Source: Limnobaculum eriocheiris (GTDB lineage: Bacteria; Pseudomonadota; Gammaproteobacteria; Enterobacterales; Enterobacteriaceae). From it: a stretch of DNA of 64,000 bases. A program made the position numbers and the translations under genes. Position 1 is the stretch's first letter. Every line of letters starts with the position of its first letter. The stretch is taken from NCBI RefSeq assembly GCF_021010575.1, contig NZ_JAJNAG010000002.1:62001-126000 (forward strand), read 5' to 3'. This document shows, in pieces, positions 10,158 to 18,827 of the stretch. The notes under the pieces were generated by a model. It was not told the origin of the DNA, ran no database searches, and was given only the letters and a program-made list of their open reading frames with translations.

Positions 10158-10508
10158 TTAATTATTCATGATACCAAATGAGTCTTTGGCTAATGCGGCA
10201 CACTTCTTATCTTTATCAACCGGGATATGGCTCAAATCGTCATAACTTGACTGGCCTAATTGCTCCATATTTATTTGGTTGTAGTTCGCCAGATCCCAAT
10301 GATTTTGTTGAGCAAAATAGATCAAAGCTCGCTTTATTTCAGGGATAGGCAGATCTTTATACCCGCACTCTTTTTTCAGATAGAAAAATACCGCCGTAAG
10401 ATCGGCAAGCTCTTCTGCTTCTGATTCTGTTAATGCCTGACAGGTAGATGAAAACCCAATAAGCGACAGCAATAATAATGGTAAATTAAAACGAGATTTG
10501 TTGTTCAT
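10158..10508 (-). CDS. yacC: YacC family pilotin-like exported protein
   Basis: A 116-residue exported protein with a signal peptide ending near CQA (residue 25). The mature part matches E. coli YacC closely, with LTESEAEELADLTAVFFYLK, CGYKDLP, RALIYFAQQNHWDLANY, and CAALAKDS at the end. Two cysteines are placed to form a disulphide. The family resembles type II secretion pilotins (OutS/ExeS), but no secretion genes are present here and the role of YacC is unknown. Its position upstream of speE is conserved with E. coli. Confidence 0.88.
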   Translation of the reverse strand: MNNKSRFNLPLLLLSLIGFSSTCQALTESEAEELADLTAVFFYLKKECGYKDLPIPEIKRALIYFAQQNHWDLANYNQINMEQLGQSSYDDLSHIPVDKDKKCAALAKDSFGIMNN

Positions 10509-10729
10509 TGGCTAGCTAATAAGTTCATTAAGGTAATGACGGTATCATACAGTTAGAGGATGACAAATCTTTTTATACCGTTGTGATACAGCGAATTCTA
10601 TCTATTCATTCTGATAGAGAACCTGCGGTTTTGTCCAGTTAAGGCACAATTTTAATTGTTACTATCCGCTTTATAAGATTTTCACAAACTGACAAAAGTT
10701 ACTGCCTGAAAGCATTCAGACAGCACTAC

Positions 10730-11053
10730 TTAACTATGGTAGCGATAGTCGGAAGGGGTGGTAGAGAACATTTTTTTGAATGCCCGGGTAAAGCTTTGTT
10801 GGGAATCAAACTGATACTGATAGGCGATTTCTGCAATGCTTCTTTTACTCTGTTTTAGCTCTGAGGCCGCGCTTTGTAAGCGTTTTTTGCGGATATAATA
10901 AGCCAGAGAGTCGCCGGTAATATCTTTAAATAGCCGCTGCAAATGCCATTGGGAATAACCTGATTTTGACGCTACGCGTTTTACATTAAGTGGTTCTTCC
11001 AGATGACTTTCAATCCAGTAAACCAGATCCTGAATAATGCTGGTTTGAATCAT
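10730..11053 (-). CDS. MarA/SoxS/Rob-like AraC family regulator
   Basis: A 107-residue stand-alone AraC-type DNA-binding domain, the size of SoxS. It has both helix-turn-helix motifs: first helix region VKRVASKSGYSQWHLQRLFK, second [21 protein letters not shown], then TTPSDYR. The second recognition region is closest to Rob, while the length matches SoxS/MarA, so an exact orthologue name is not justified. Its ATG overlaps the stop of the upstream tetR-like gene (ATGA), so the two are translationally coupled. Family members control multidrug and stress tolerance. A close paralogue lies at 55949-56308. Confidence 0.85.
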   Translation of the reverse strand: MIQTSIIQDLVYWIESHLEEPLNVKRVASKSGYSQWHLQRLFKDITGDSLAYYIRKKRLQSAASELKQSKRSIAEIAYQYQFDSQQSFTRAFKKMFSTTPSDYRYHS

Positions 11054-11709
11054 GATTTATTTCCTTCCATTTTGTTATTTATGGATATTGCAACCTGTTT
11101 AACTTCATAGGCGCGTCGAAACGTGTCGAGAGCGTTTTCTGCCTGACGCTGAACCTCTTCTTCACGGACATCAGAGAGCGCTCCACGTAGCTGTTTATCA
11201 ATCAGCCCGGACTCAAGTAACCCCTTAAACTGCACGGCGGTAGTGAAAGGGTCAGCACGACGCAAAATGCCGTGTTCCATAAGCGATTTAAGATGCGTTG
11301 ATATCTCCATCCAGCCCTTTTGTGGACCTTGTTGATATATCAGTTCGTCAATACCGGTGTGTTCACACTCGGCAATGATCATGCGGGTAATTCTCATCAT
11401 CACTGGTGACAGATGCAGATTCAGATAGCTGATGCCAAAATTGTGTAACGCCTTTCAGCAATCGATTTCCCGGTTTTGTAACTGTGCAGTGGTGTTAATA
11501 ATGGCCTGAGTATAGGTATGAACCGCATGGTCAATTACATTCATAAACAACTCTTGTTTAGAGCAGAAGTACTTATACAGAGTAGCTTTGGAACAACCAA
11601 TACACTCATTAACTTCATCCATGGAAGTGCGCTCATAGCCATTGTTCAGAAAGATATCTGTTGCTTTCTGAAGAATATAAGTTCGACGATCTTCTTTGTG
11701 CGGTCCCAT
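11050..11709 (-). pseudogene. TetR/AcrR family regulator interrupted by an in-frame TGA
   Basis: Residues 1-84 form a TetR DNA-binding domain (ILQKATDIFLNNGYERTSMDEV, then CSKATLYKYFCSKQELF). A TGA at 11455-11457 then stops the frame. Reading through it in the same frame gives KALHNFGISYLNLHLSPVMM and the rest of a normal ligand-binding domain down to 11050. The whole would be about 219 residues, so one base change, not a frameshift, breaks it. The C-terminal part could restart at the ATGs at 11398-11403. The stop overlaps the start of the MarA-like gene, and a palindromic operator lies upstream, so it was probably the autoregulated local repressor. A sequencing error cannot be excluded. Confidence 0.85.
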
Positions 11710-11736
11710 TTTCCCCTCATATTCGTACTGTACTGT

Positions 11737-11751
11737 ACTGTACGGTACAGT
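11737..11751. promoter_or_regulatory. Palindromic operator upstream of the broken tetR
   Basis: ACTGTAC-G-GTACAGT is a perfect 7+1+7 palindrome, and the same strand continues leftward as repeated GTACTGTACTG units from 11725. It lies 28 bp upstream of the tetR-like start, the typical place for a TetR autoregulatory operator. The binding protein is inferred from position only. Confidence 0.65.
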
Positions 11752-11824
11752 ATTTTATTGAAAAGAAAGAATCAACTGTAATAGCACTAAAAATCAAAAG
11801 AGGATAAGTGTGTGAATTTATTGA

Positions 11825-11959
11825 AATGAGTTGGTTCTGCTTATGCTTATGCTGCTACAAGAAGTCGGTAGCCAACATGCTTCTTACTATCGTGTTATTG
11901 CAGCTAACTCTAACGATGATTCAAATAACTGGCGTATTGCCGCAGAGATTTACCGTTAA
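11825..11959 (+). pseudogene. C-terminal remnant of a DUF1471 (YhcN/BhsA) protein
   Basis: In the frame ending at the TAA 11957-11959 the DNA encodes HASYYRVIAANSND and NNWRIAAEIYR, the typical C-terminus of DUF1471 stress-associated small periplasmic proteins. The frame is closed by a TGA at 11822, and there is no signal peptide or good start. The intact DUF1471 gene 128 bp downstream ends in similar residues (ASYFRVIGARS ... VSAEIYK), so this looks like the leftover of a tandem paralogue. Confidence 0.7.
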
Positions 11960-12086
11960 TCTCTGATGGTTAAACCTCGCGATGGATAACCTGCCGCCCG
12001 ACAGGTATCCGGCTTAGTGATAGCTTCTCCCTCCTGAAAATCCAGCGTATGATAAGCAAAATGTAATATCCTGAAGGATGAAAGCC

Positions 12087-12365
12087 ATGAAGCTATCTTC
12101 GATACTGACTGCTGCACTGCTCGCTTTTAGTCTTAACTCTGCTTATGCCATTACTGAAATTATTAACACCGGACAAGCTGAAAAGATGAATCTGATTAGT
12201 TTGGGTGTGATCAGTGATATGGTAAGAGTTGAAACGTTAGATCAGGCGGTGCAGGCCATAGGAGAAAAGGCAGAAAAAGCCGGAGCGTCCTATTTTCGTG
12301 TTATAGGTGCTCGCTCTTTTGATACTTCGCCTTACTGGCAGGTTTCTGCTGAAATTTATAAGTAG
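12087..12365 (+). CDS. DUF1471 family periplasmic protein
   Basis: A small exported protein of 92 residues. The ATG at 12087 is preferred because AAGGA lies 8 bp upstream; the ATG at 12078 overlaps that Shine-Dalgarno. It starts MKLSSILTAALLAFSLNSAYA, a good signal peptide cut after AYA. The mature 70 residues have the DUF1471 pattern: a short N-terminal strand, a helix (LDQAVQAIGEKAEKAGASYF), and a terminal strand WQVSAEIYK. Members such as BhsA, YhcN and McbA respond to stress and affect biofilm, but the role of this one cannot be read from the sequence. A bidirectional terminator follows. Confidence 0.85.
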   Translation: MKLSSILTAALLAFSLNSAYAITEIINTGQAEKMNLISLGVISDMVRVETLDQAVQAIGEKAEKAGASYFRVIGARSFDTSPYWQVSAEIYK

Positions 12366-12384
12366 TTAAGAATTTGGTGATAAT

Positions 12385-12413
12385 AAAGCCCGCCGGTGTA
12401 GGCGGGCTTTTTA
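12385..12413. terminator. Bidirectional terminator
   Basis: AAAGCCCGCC and GGCGGGCTTT form a perfect 10-bp stem with a 6-nt loop followed by TTTT. It lies between the DUF1471 gene and the convergent PEP-hydrolase-like gene and can end both transcripts. Confidence 0.88.
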
Positions 12414-12417
12414 GTGG

Positions 12418-13248
12418 TTATCGAGTGATGTTTTTAAACTGACGAGTGGTATCCGTTAGTGCCACTTCCGTTGGCAGACGTTCCATTGAGCTGGCGCCAT
12501 AGAAACCGTCACAATCCGGGCAGTTTGCCAGAATATAGTGTGCATCTTCCGGAGAGGAGATTGGGCCACCATGGCAAAGTACAATAATGTCTTTGCGTAT
12601 GGTTTTAGCCGCTTTAGCCCAGGCATTGATCACCGGGACGCAATCTTCCAGCTTCATGGCGGTTTCTGCGCCAATGTTACCACCGGTAGTCAGGCCCATA
12701 TGAGGAACGATGATATCTGCACCGGCTTCCGTCATGGCAATGGCGTCCGCCTCACTGAATACATATGGGGTAGTCAGCAAGCCTTTTTGATGCGCCTTGC
12801 GGATCATCTCAACTTCCAGTCCATATCCCATGCCGGTTTCTTCAAGATTGGCTCTGAAATTACCATCAATTAAACCCACAGTAGGGAAGTTTTGTACGCC
12901 AGAAAAGCCAACCCGTGCAACGTCATCTAAAAATACATCAAGATTAACAAAAGGGTCAGTACCGTTAACGCCGGCTAAAACCGGGGTATTTTTCACTACC
13001 GGTAATACCTCTTTAGCCATTTCCATCACGATATCGTTAGCATTACCGTAGGCCAGTAAGCCCGCTAAAGATCCCCGACCCGCCATGCGATAGCGCCCTG
13101 AGTTATAAATAACGATCAGGTCAATACCTCCCGCTTCTTCACACTTAGCAGACAACCCGGTACCGGCACCACCGCCGATAATGGGTTCTTTACGTGCAAT
13201 CATGGCGTGGAATTTTTGCAATAGCTCTTCACGAGTGAAACGTGACAT
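12418..13248 (-). CDS. Phosphoenolpyruvate hydrolase-like TIM-barrel protein
   Basis: A 276-residue TIM-barrel protein of the PEP-hydrolase-like family (older name: TIM-barrel signal transduction protein). It shows the N-terminal phosphate-binding loop [19 protein letters not shown], then [54 protein letters not shown] and [14 protein letters not shown], ending with [10 protein letters not shown]. It lies 9 bp after a Tm-1-like gene in the same operon. The two correspond to the two halves of plant Tm-1-type proteins, so they probably act together. The true substrate is not established. A PEP/pyruvate-type or other small carboxylate reaction is possible by family only. Confidence 0.82.
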   Translation of the reverse strand: MSRFTREELLQKFHAMIARKEPIIGGGAGTGLSAKCEEAGGIDLIVIYNSGRYRMAGRGSLAGLLAYGNANDIVMEMAKEVLPVVKNTPVLAGVNGTDPFVNLDVFLDDVARVGFSGVQNFPTVGLIDGNFRANLEETGMGYGLEVEMIRKAHQKGLLTTPYVFSEADAIAMTEAGADIIVPHMGLTTGGNIGAETAMKLEDCVPVINAWAKAAKTIRKDIIVLCHGGPISSPEDAHYILANCPDCDGFYGASSMERLPTEVALTDTTRQFKNITR

Positions 13249-13257
13249 AGGGACTCC

Positions 13258-14469
13258 TTATTTTTTGTTCCAGATTTGATTAAAATGGTTAACCGCTTCA
13301 TCGGCAAAACGCGGATCGTTAATATTGTAAGGAACGCGTATCAGGCGACGACGTTCAGTCTGGATTACGGTTTTTTCCAGCGCCTCAAACAGGGCGGCAT
13401 CATTTTCCGGTGACCAGAATAACTGGCCCGGTGCATCCAGAGCAGAAACCCCACCTTCAGGTATCAGAAAACGAACTTCGCCATTACAGGCATTCAGCTT
13501 GCGACCAATCCATTCACCCATTTGCTGATTCTCTTCTTTGGTGGTGCGCATTAGCGTTACCTGAGCGTTGTGAGGGTAGAACAGACGATCTTTATAGTGG
13601 GCCGGTATGGTCTTGGGGTTGCCGAAATTAACCATGTCCAGTGTGCCACAAGAACCTACATAAGGCAGCTCGGTTTGGGCCACAACATCCAGACGGTCAG
13701 GGCCACAGGCTAGTACTCCGCCAAACAGCAGATCGCAGATTTCGGTGGTTGTGATGTCCAGCAGACCATCCAGCAAATGGCTGGCAGCCAGTTTTTCCAT
13801 TGCGGTGCCGCCGGTTCCGGTTGCGTGGAAAGTCAGGCAGTCAAACTTATCGATTAATTGGGCTGAAATAGTTTGCATACAGGGGGTTGTTACGCCAAAC
13901 ATGGTTAAACCCAGAGCCGGTTTCTCATTTTTTACTTCAGGAATAACAAATTTCACTGCACCGGCAATACTATGGGCCGCATTTGCCAGCACCTGACGGG
14001 ATATGCGATTCAGGCCAGCAATATCGGTAACCGAATAGAGCATAGCGATATCGCTGGCACCAATGTAGTTTGATACATCGCCAGAAGCCATGGTGGATAC
14101 CATTAACTTAGGCAAACCAATGGGCAGAGCTTGCATCGCCGGGGTAATTAGCGATGTACCGCCCGAGCCGCCCAGTCCAATAATTCCTGCTACATCATCC
14201 CGGGATAACATAAATTTTTCAAAAGCTTGTGCCATAGCCACCATCGATTTTCCACGGTCGCCGCAAAACACACTGGCAGCCCCCTGAGGATGGTGATTGG
14301 CAATTTCCCCGGCAGAAAAGGTCGTGTCAAAATGGCTATCTGGAGATTTGGTTGATAAATCAACGGTAGTGACTAAAAGGTCAGTTGCATTAATCAGGTC
14401 GCGAATGTAAAAAGCTTCTTCACTTTTTGTATCAAAAGTCGTTGCAACATAAACAGTTTTTCTTTTCAT
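13258..14469 (-). CDS. Tm-1-like ATP-binding domain protein (UPF0261)
   Basis: A 403-residue protein of UPF0261, the family that includes the ATP-binding N-terminal half of tomato Tm-1. Typical features are the start [19 protein letters not shown], a glycine-rich loop [42 protein letters not shown], the repeated [10 protein letters not shown]-like motif ([11 protein letters not shown]), [14 protein letters not shown] and LTAGPDRL-like [12 protein letters not shown]. It is first in a two-gene operon with the TIM-barrel protein, 9 bp apart, and is divergent from a TetR gene that probably controls it. The biochemical role is unknown. A split arrangement like this is known in bacteria and fungi. 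Confidence 0.85.
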   Translation of the reverse strand: MKRKTVYVATTFDTKSEEAFYIRDLINATDLLVTTVDLSTKSPDSHFDTTFSAGEIANHHPQGAASVFCGDRGKSMVAMAQAFEKFMLSRDDVAGIIGLGGSGGTSLITPAMQALPIGLPKLMVSTMASGDVSNYIGASDIAMLYSVTDIAGLNRISRQVLANAAHSIAGAVKFVIPEVKNEKPALGLTMFGVTTPCMQTISAQLIDKFDCLTFHATGTGGTAMEKLAASHLLDGLLDITTTEICDLLFGGVLACGPDRLDVVAQTELPYVGSCGTLDMVNFGNPKTIPAHYKDRLFYPHNAQVTLMRTTKEENQQMGEWIGRKLNACNGEVRFLIPEGGVSALDAPGQLFWSPENDAALFEALEKTVIQTERRRLIRVPYNINDPRFADEAVNHFNQIWNKK

Positions 14470-14526
14470 CGTAACACTTCCTTGGCTCTGAATTTATTTA
14501 GACGAGGTAATAGGTTAGTAAACGTC

Positions 14527-14548
14527 ACATACTGTACCCCATGTATGT
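14527..14548. promoter_or_regulatory. Candidate TetR operator between the divergent genes
   Basis: ACATAC and GTATGT are perfect 6-bp arms separated by 10 bp in the 116-bp gap between the Tm-1-like operon and the tetR gene. Position and symmetry suit the operator of the adjacent TetR protein. The pairing is an inference. Confidence 0.55.
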
Positions 14549-14585
14549 AAAATAGCCATAATGAGACTAAAGTATCATATTAAAA

Positions 14586-15254
14586 ATGAGAAATGACTTA
14601 CAAAATGAAAAAAAAGTCGCTTCAAATGAAGGGCAATCAACATTAACTCGTGCTCGGGCCCGTACATTAAATAAGCTGATTTCCACCGCGCTGGAAATGC
14701 TTGAGCAAGGGTGGTTTCCTTCTATTACCGAGTTGGCGCATGCTGCGGGTGTATCCCGTGCTACTGCTTATCGCTATTTTCCGACTCAAAGTGCTCTGGT
14801 CTCGACGATTGTCGATGAAAGTTTAGGGCCAATACAAGAGTGGCGTCCTCAACAAGATACTGTCAGTGAAAGAATTTCTGCTTTATTGTCGTTTGCCTAC
14901 CCTCAGATGGAAAAGCATGAAGGTGCATTGCGGGCAGCGCTACGGGTCTCTTTGCAGCAGTGGGCTGATTTACGCGCCCGGCGGCTGGATAAAGAAGTGG
15001 ATAAAGAGAAACTGTTTGTTCGGGGTAACCGTAAACGTTTAGTGGAAATGGCGGCTGAACCGCTGAAGAACCAGATAGCGGAAGCGGATTTGAATCGTAT
15101 GAAACATGCCTTTTCGCTCATTTATGGCTCGGAAGTTTTTCTGGTGTTTAAGGATATCTGGAACCTGGAATCAGACCAAATTCAGGATATCGTTCAATGG
15201 ATGGGAAAAGCCATTGTTCGTCAGGTAGAAGAAGATGCCGGGTTAAAAAATTAA
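14586..15254 (+). CDS. TetR/AcrR family transcriptional regulator
   Basis: A 222-residue repressor-type protein. The N-terminal helix-turn-helix is clear (SITELAHAAGVSRATAYRYF), preceded by a basic stretch LTRARARTLNKLI. The C-terminal helical domain is of the type that often binds small ligands. It is divergently transcribed from the Tm-1-like/PEP-hydrolase-like operon with a palindrome between them, so it is most likely the operon's regulator and an autoregulator. The ligand is unknown. hpt follows 173 bp downstream but belongs to a separate conserved neighbourhood. Confidence 0.87.
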   Translation: MRNDLQNEKKVASNEGQSTLTRARARTLNKLISTALEMLEQGWFPSITELAHAAGVSRATAYRYFPTQSALVSTIVDESLGPIQEWRPQQDTVSERISALLSFAYPQMEKHEGALRAALRVSLQQWADLRARRLDKEVDKEKLFVRGNRKRLVEMAAEPLKNQIAEADLNRMKHAFSLIYGSEVFLVFKDIWNLESDQIQDIVQWMGKAIVRQVEEDAGLKN

Positions 15255-15427
15255 TTTTCAGGCCGGTTGATTCCTTAGTTAACTGGCTGTTTTTTATACA
15301 TAAATCGCTTAATTCAACAAGAGCGGTAGCCAAAGCGCGCATCGCGCCAGCGGAAGAGTTGTGATAAACTCCGGTGCTTTCTTTCAGCCAAAGGATCTAC
15401 GTTCAGGCAAACTGATCGGATTTTTCT

Positions 15428-15964
15428 ATGAAACACATTGTTGAAGTTATGATTTCCGAGCAAGACGTAAAAGCACGTATTGCTGAACTCGCCACCCAAA
15501 TTAATCAACATTATCGCGATAGCGGCAAAGAGCTGGTTCTGGTCGGGCTATTGCGGGGTTCTTTTATCTTTATGGCAGACCTGTGCCGTATGATCACGGT
15601 AAATCACGAAGTCGATTTTATGACGGCTTCCAGCTATGGCAATAGCATGAACAGCAATCGTGACGTTAAAATTCTGAAAGATCTGGATGAAGATATTCGT
15701 GGTAAAGATGTGCTGATTGTTGAAGACATCATTGATACCGGTTATACCCTGACCAAAGTACGTGAAATTTTGCAGTTGCGTGAGCCTAACTCGATTGCGC
15801 TTTGTACCCTGTTGGATAAGCCATCCCGCCGTGAAGTCCCGGTACCCATTGACTATATTGGTTTTTCTATTGAAGACGAATTTGTGGTTGGCTACGGTAT
15901 TGATTACGCGCAGCGCTATCGCCATTTACCTTATGTGGGTAAGGTTGTGCTGCTGGATGAGTAA
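15428..15964 (+). CDS. hpt: Hypoxanthine phosphoribosyltransferase
   Basis: Salvages hypoxanthine (and, less well, guanine) to IMP using PRPP. It has 178 residues, the E. coli length. The PRPP-binding loop is [14 protein letters not shown], the first loop is [11 protein letters not shown], and the base-specificity end region [20 protein letters not shown] is intact. It is divided from can by a shared terminator; the hpt/can pairing is convergent here (the opposite strand carries can), and yadG-yadH lie beyond, matching E. coli gene content. Confidence 0.97.
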   Translation: MKHIVEVMISEQDVKARIAELATQINQHYRDSGKELVLVGLLRGSFIFMADLCRMITVNHEVDFMTASSYGNSMNSNRDVKILKDLDEDIRGKDVLIVEDIIDTGYTLTKVREILQLREPNSIALCTLLDKPSRREVPVPIDYIGFSIEDEFVVGYGIDYAQRYRHLPYVGKVVLLDE

Positions 15965-15975
15965 TTTCCGGTAAA

Positions 15976-16016
15976 ATAAAAGCGGAATAGCCATTGTTTA
16001 GCCATTCCGCTTTTAT
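15976..16016. terminator. Bidirectional terminator between hpt and can
   Basis: ATAAAAGCGGAAT and ATTCCGCTTTTAT form a perfect 13-bp stem with a 15-nt loop between the convergent hpt and can genes. The A/T ends provide a U tract in both directions. Confidence 0.85.
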
Positions 16017-16033
16017 CGTATTAGCGCTGAAGA

Positions 16034-16690
16034 CTATTTAGCGTCTGTCAGGAGCAAATTAGATATCGCTTTGCGATACAGTAATTCAAGCGATTCACGG
16101 CTATTAGCGCTGACTTCCAGATCGCGTAATCTGCCGTCCTGCATACCGTATACCCATCCATGAATCAGCACTTTTTGCCCGCGTTTCCAGGCAGATTGAA
16201 CGATAGTTGAGTGGCCCAGGTTATACACTTGTTCAACCACGTTAATTTCGCTGAGCAGGTCGGCACGTTTTTCCGGTGGTAGTTCACCAATCAGTGAACT
16301 GTGTTTATACCAGAGGTCACGAATGTGTAGTAACCAGTTATTAATCAGGCCCAGTTCCGGGTTGTTAATTGCTGCTGTTACACCACCACAATCGTAGTGA
16401 CCGCAAATAATAATGTGTTCCACTTCCAGAACTTCAACGGCGTACTGGACTACGGACAAGCAGTTAAGGTCGGTATGGATGACCAGGTTAGCAACATTAC
16501 GGTGTACAAACAGTTCGCCAGGTTCCAGACCGGTTAACCGTTCTGCAGGAACACGACTGTCCGAGCAACCAATCCATAAAAAGCGTGGCCGTTGTGCTAA
16601 TGCCAAACGCTCAAAAAATTCGGGGTCGTCCTTGCTGATACTGGCTGACCAGACCTCATTATTATGCATTAGTCGTTCTATTTCTTTCAT
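16034..16690 (-). CDS. can: Beta-class carbonic anhydrase
   Basis: Interconverts CO2 and bicarbonate, needed for growth in air. It has 218 residues (E. coli Can 220). The zinc site is complete, with Cys and Asp in [10 protein letters not shown] and His and Cys in ICGHYDCGG. Conserved [10 protein letters not shown] and [17 protein letters not shown] also match. It is divergent from yadG with about 340 bp between. Confidence 0.96.
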   Translation of the reverse strand: MKEIERLMHNNEVWSASISKDDPEFFERLALAQRPRFLWIGCSDSRVPAERLTGLEPGELFVHRNVANLVIHTDLNCLSVVQYAVEVLEVEHIIICGHYDCGGVTAAINNPELGLINNWLLHIRDLWYKHSSLIGELPPEKRADLLSEINVVEQVYNLGHSTIVQSAWKRGQKVLIHGWVYGMQDGRLRDLEVSANSRESLELLYRKAISNLLLTDAK

Positions 16691-17031
16691 ACAGTTTAAT
16701 AGCTCGTAGTTTTTAATGGCGTTAATATTAAGGTAATGGTGGAACTTGTCAAAACAGAACCACGGATTGACTATCGTTTATGGTGTTGCAGGTTATTCAT
16801 GCCGATGGTGCGGGCGTCTATGGCCATTCAGTGAAAAATAGTCTGCTCGATCCGGTTGGGGCAGTGAGATAACAGCAATAGGATTATGTTATACCCGATT
16901 GATATGTTTCAAAAGTGTTAATTTTTAATTTGTTAACTTTTGATGTAACGATTAAGCTGGCACTATAAAGAACGATTGCATTTTGCGGTCGGTTGCTATT
17001 TTTTACACTGATACAAGGTAATCCCTAATTT
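16691..17031. other. Divergent can/yadG intergenic region
   Basis: These 341 bp must hold the promoters for can and yadG. An imperfect inverted repeat of CAAAAGT..TTAA type lies around 16909-16942 in AT-rich DNA. A 30-codon open frame at 16780-16872 (VIHADGAGVYGHS inside) looks protein-like but has no Shine-Dalgarno sequence. It may be a scrap of a lost gene. Nothing else is evident. Confidence 0.4.
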
Positions 17032-17958
17032 ATGACATACGCGTTGGAGTTATCGCAATTAAGTAAAGTTTACGCCGGAGGCGTAAAGGCGTTGCGAGGC
17101 ATAAATCTGAACGTGGAAGCCGGCGATTTTTATGCGCTGCTTGGCCCTAATGGAGCCGGTAAATCCACAACAATTGGCATTATCAGCTCTCTGGTGAATA
17201 AAAGCGCAGGTCATGTGCGTGTGTTTGGCTATGACATTGATAATGACTTAGTGAATGCCAAGCGCCAGTTGGGCCTGGTTCCTCAGGAATTTAACTTTAA
17301 CCCGTTCGAAACGGTTATGCAGATTGTGATAACCCAGGCGGGTTATTATGGCGTTCCCCGTCAGGAAGCGTTGGCCCGGGCTAAAATTTATCTGCAACGT
17401 TTAGAACTGTGGGAAAAGCGCAATGAGAAAGCCATGCGCCTTTCCGGCGGAATGAAACGCCGGCTGATGATTGCCCGTGCGTTAATGCATCAACCAAAAC
17501 TATTAATTCTTGATGAGCCGACCGCCGGTGTTGATATTGAACTGCGCCGCTCAATGTGGCAGTTCCTGAAGGAGCTGAATCAGCAGGGGATTACCATTAT
17601 TCTCACCACTCACTATCTGGAAGAGGCAGAAATGCTGTGCCGCAATATCGGTATTATTCGTCAGGGTGAACTGGTGGAAAATACCTCAATGCGCGAGCTG
17701 CTGGCGAAACTGAAATCAGAAACCTTTATTCTCGACTTAGCGCCAAAGAGCCCCATACCTCATCTGGAGGGCTACATCAGCCGTTTGCTGGACACTTCCA
17801 CATTAGAAGTGGAAGTAGAAAGAGAGCAGGGTTTGAATAGCGTATTTGCTCAATTGAGCGCTCAGGGTGTTTCTGTGTTGAGTATGCGTAATAAGGCCAA
17901 CCGGCTCGAAGAGTTATTTGTTCATCTGGTTAATGATTATAAGGAAGAGGCGGAATGA
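17032..17958 (+). CDS. yadG: ABC exporter ATP-binding protein YadG
   Basis: A 308-residue ATPase of an ABC-2 type exporter. It has Walker A GPNGAGKST near residue 38, Q-loop VPQEF, signature LSGGMKRR, Walker B LLILDEPTAGVD and switch histidine in TTHYLEEAE. A C-terminal DUF4162-like tail follows. The stop overlaps the yadH start (ATGA), so the two are coupled and form one transporter. The substrate is not known in E. coli either. Confidence 0.93.
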   Translation: MTYALELSQLSKVYAGGVKALRGINLNVEAGDFYALLGPNGAGKSTTIGIISSLVNKSAGHVRVFGYDIDNDLVNAKRQLGLVPQEFNFNPFETVMQIVITQAGYYGVPRQEALARAKIYLQRLELWEKRNEKAMRLSGGMKRRLMIARALMHQPKLLILDEPTAGVDIELRRSMWQFLKELNQQGITIILTTHYLEEAEMLCRNIGIIRQGELVENTSMRELLAKLKSETFILDLAPKSPIPHLEGYISRLLDTSTLEVEVEREQGLNSVFAQLSAQGVSVLSMRNKANRLEELFVHLVNDYKEEAE

Positions 17959-18725
17959 TGAATCTCTACTGGATAGCGTTAAAAAGTATCTGGATAAAAG
18001 AGGTCACTCGTTTCGGCCGTATCTGGGTGCAGACTCTGGTTCCACCAGTGATCACCATGACGCTCTATTTTATTATCTTTGGTAACCTGATTGGTTCACG
18101 TATTGGTGATATGCAGGGCGTAGACTACATGCAGTTTATCGTTCCCGGTCTGATTATGATGTCAGTGATTACCAACTCCTATTCCAACGTAGCCTCATCA
18201 TTCTTCGGTGCAAAATATCAGCACAGCATTGAAGAGCTGCTGGTTGCTCCGGTACCGACGCACATTATTATTTTAGGTTTTGTGGGGGGCGGTGTTGCCC
18301 GCGGTATTTGCGTGGGTGTGTTGGTTACTTTGGTATCACTGTTTTTTGTCTCGCTGGAGATTCATTCCTGGTGGGTCATTGCTGTAACGCTGTTGTTAAC
18401 CTCAGTGCTGTTTTCATTAGGCGGTTTGGTGAATGCTATTTTCGCTGAAACCTTTGATGATATTAGCATTGTCCCTACCTTCGTGTTGACCCCGTTGACC
18501 TATCTGGGTGGCGTGTTTTATTCGTTAACGCTGCTTCCTCCGGTATGGCAGATGATATCGAAGGTAAACCCAATCGTTTATATGATAAGCGGTTTCCGTT
18601 ACGGTTTTCTCGGTATTTCGGACGTATCGCTGATCCTGACTTTTGGGGTGCTGATTGCGTTTACTGTGGCATTTTATCTGTTAAGCTGGTGGTTAATTTC
18701 ACGTGGGCGTGGTCTGCGTAGCTAA
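17955..18725 (+). CDS. yadH: ABC-2 type exporter permease YadH
   Basis: A 256-residue inner-membrane permease with six predicted hydrophobic segments and the ABC-2 signature region (LTPLTYLGGVFYSLTLLPP followed by NPIVYMISGFRYGFLG). The length equals E. coli YadH. It overlaps yadG by 4 bp and is the membrane partner of that ATPase. Confidence 0.94.
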   Translation: MMNLYWIALKSIWIKEVTRFGRIWVQTLVPPVITMTLYFIIFGNLIGSRIGDMQGVDYMQFIVPGLIMMSVITNSYSNVASSFFGAKYQHSIEELLVAPVPTHIIILGFVGGGVARGICVGVLVTLVSLFFVSLEIHSWWVIAVTLLLTSVLFSLGGLVNAIFAETFDDISIVPTFVLTPLTYLGGVFYSLTLLPPVWQMISKVNPIVYMISGFRYGFLGISDVSLILTFGVLIAFTVAFYLLSWWLISRGRGLRS

Positions 18726-18827
18726 CGATTTTGAGGTTGTGCTGAACCCAAATTTAAATGCGGTCTGAATCAAATCACATTTATCTTTGGGTTCTGCCAT
18801 AAAAGCCGGTCAGAAAAGGATTCAGGG

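Noticed and set aside
11455-11457. TGA in tetR as a selenocysteine codon
   Set aside because: No selenocysteine insertion hairpin is evident just downstream, and the residue lies in a helical linker of a regulator where selenocysteine has no known role.
12538-12873. 111-codon plus-strand frame opposite the PEP-hydrolase-like gene
   Set aside because: It lies wholly inside a well-supported minus-strand gene and is an antisense shadow. The same applies to other long antisense frames, for example over guaA, tyrA, hrpB and tmcA.
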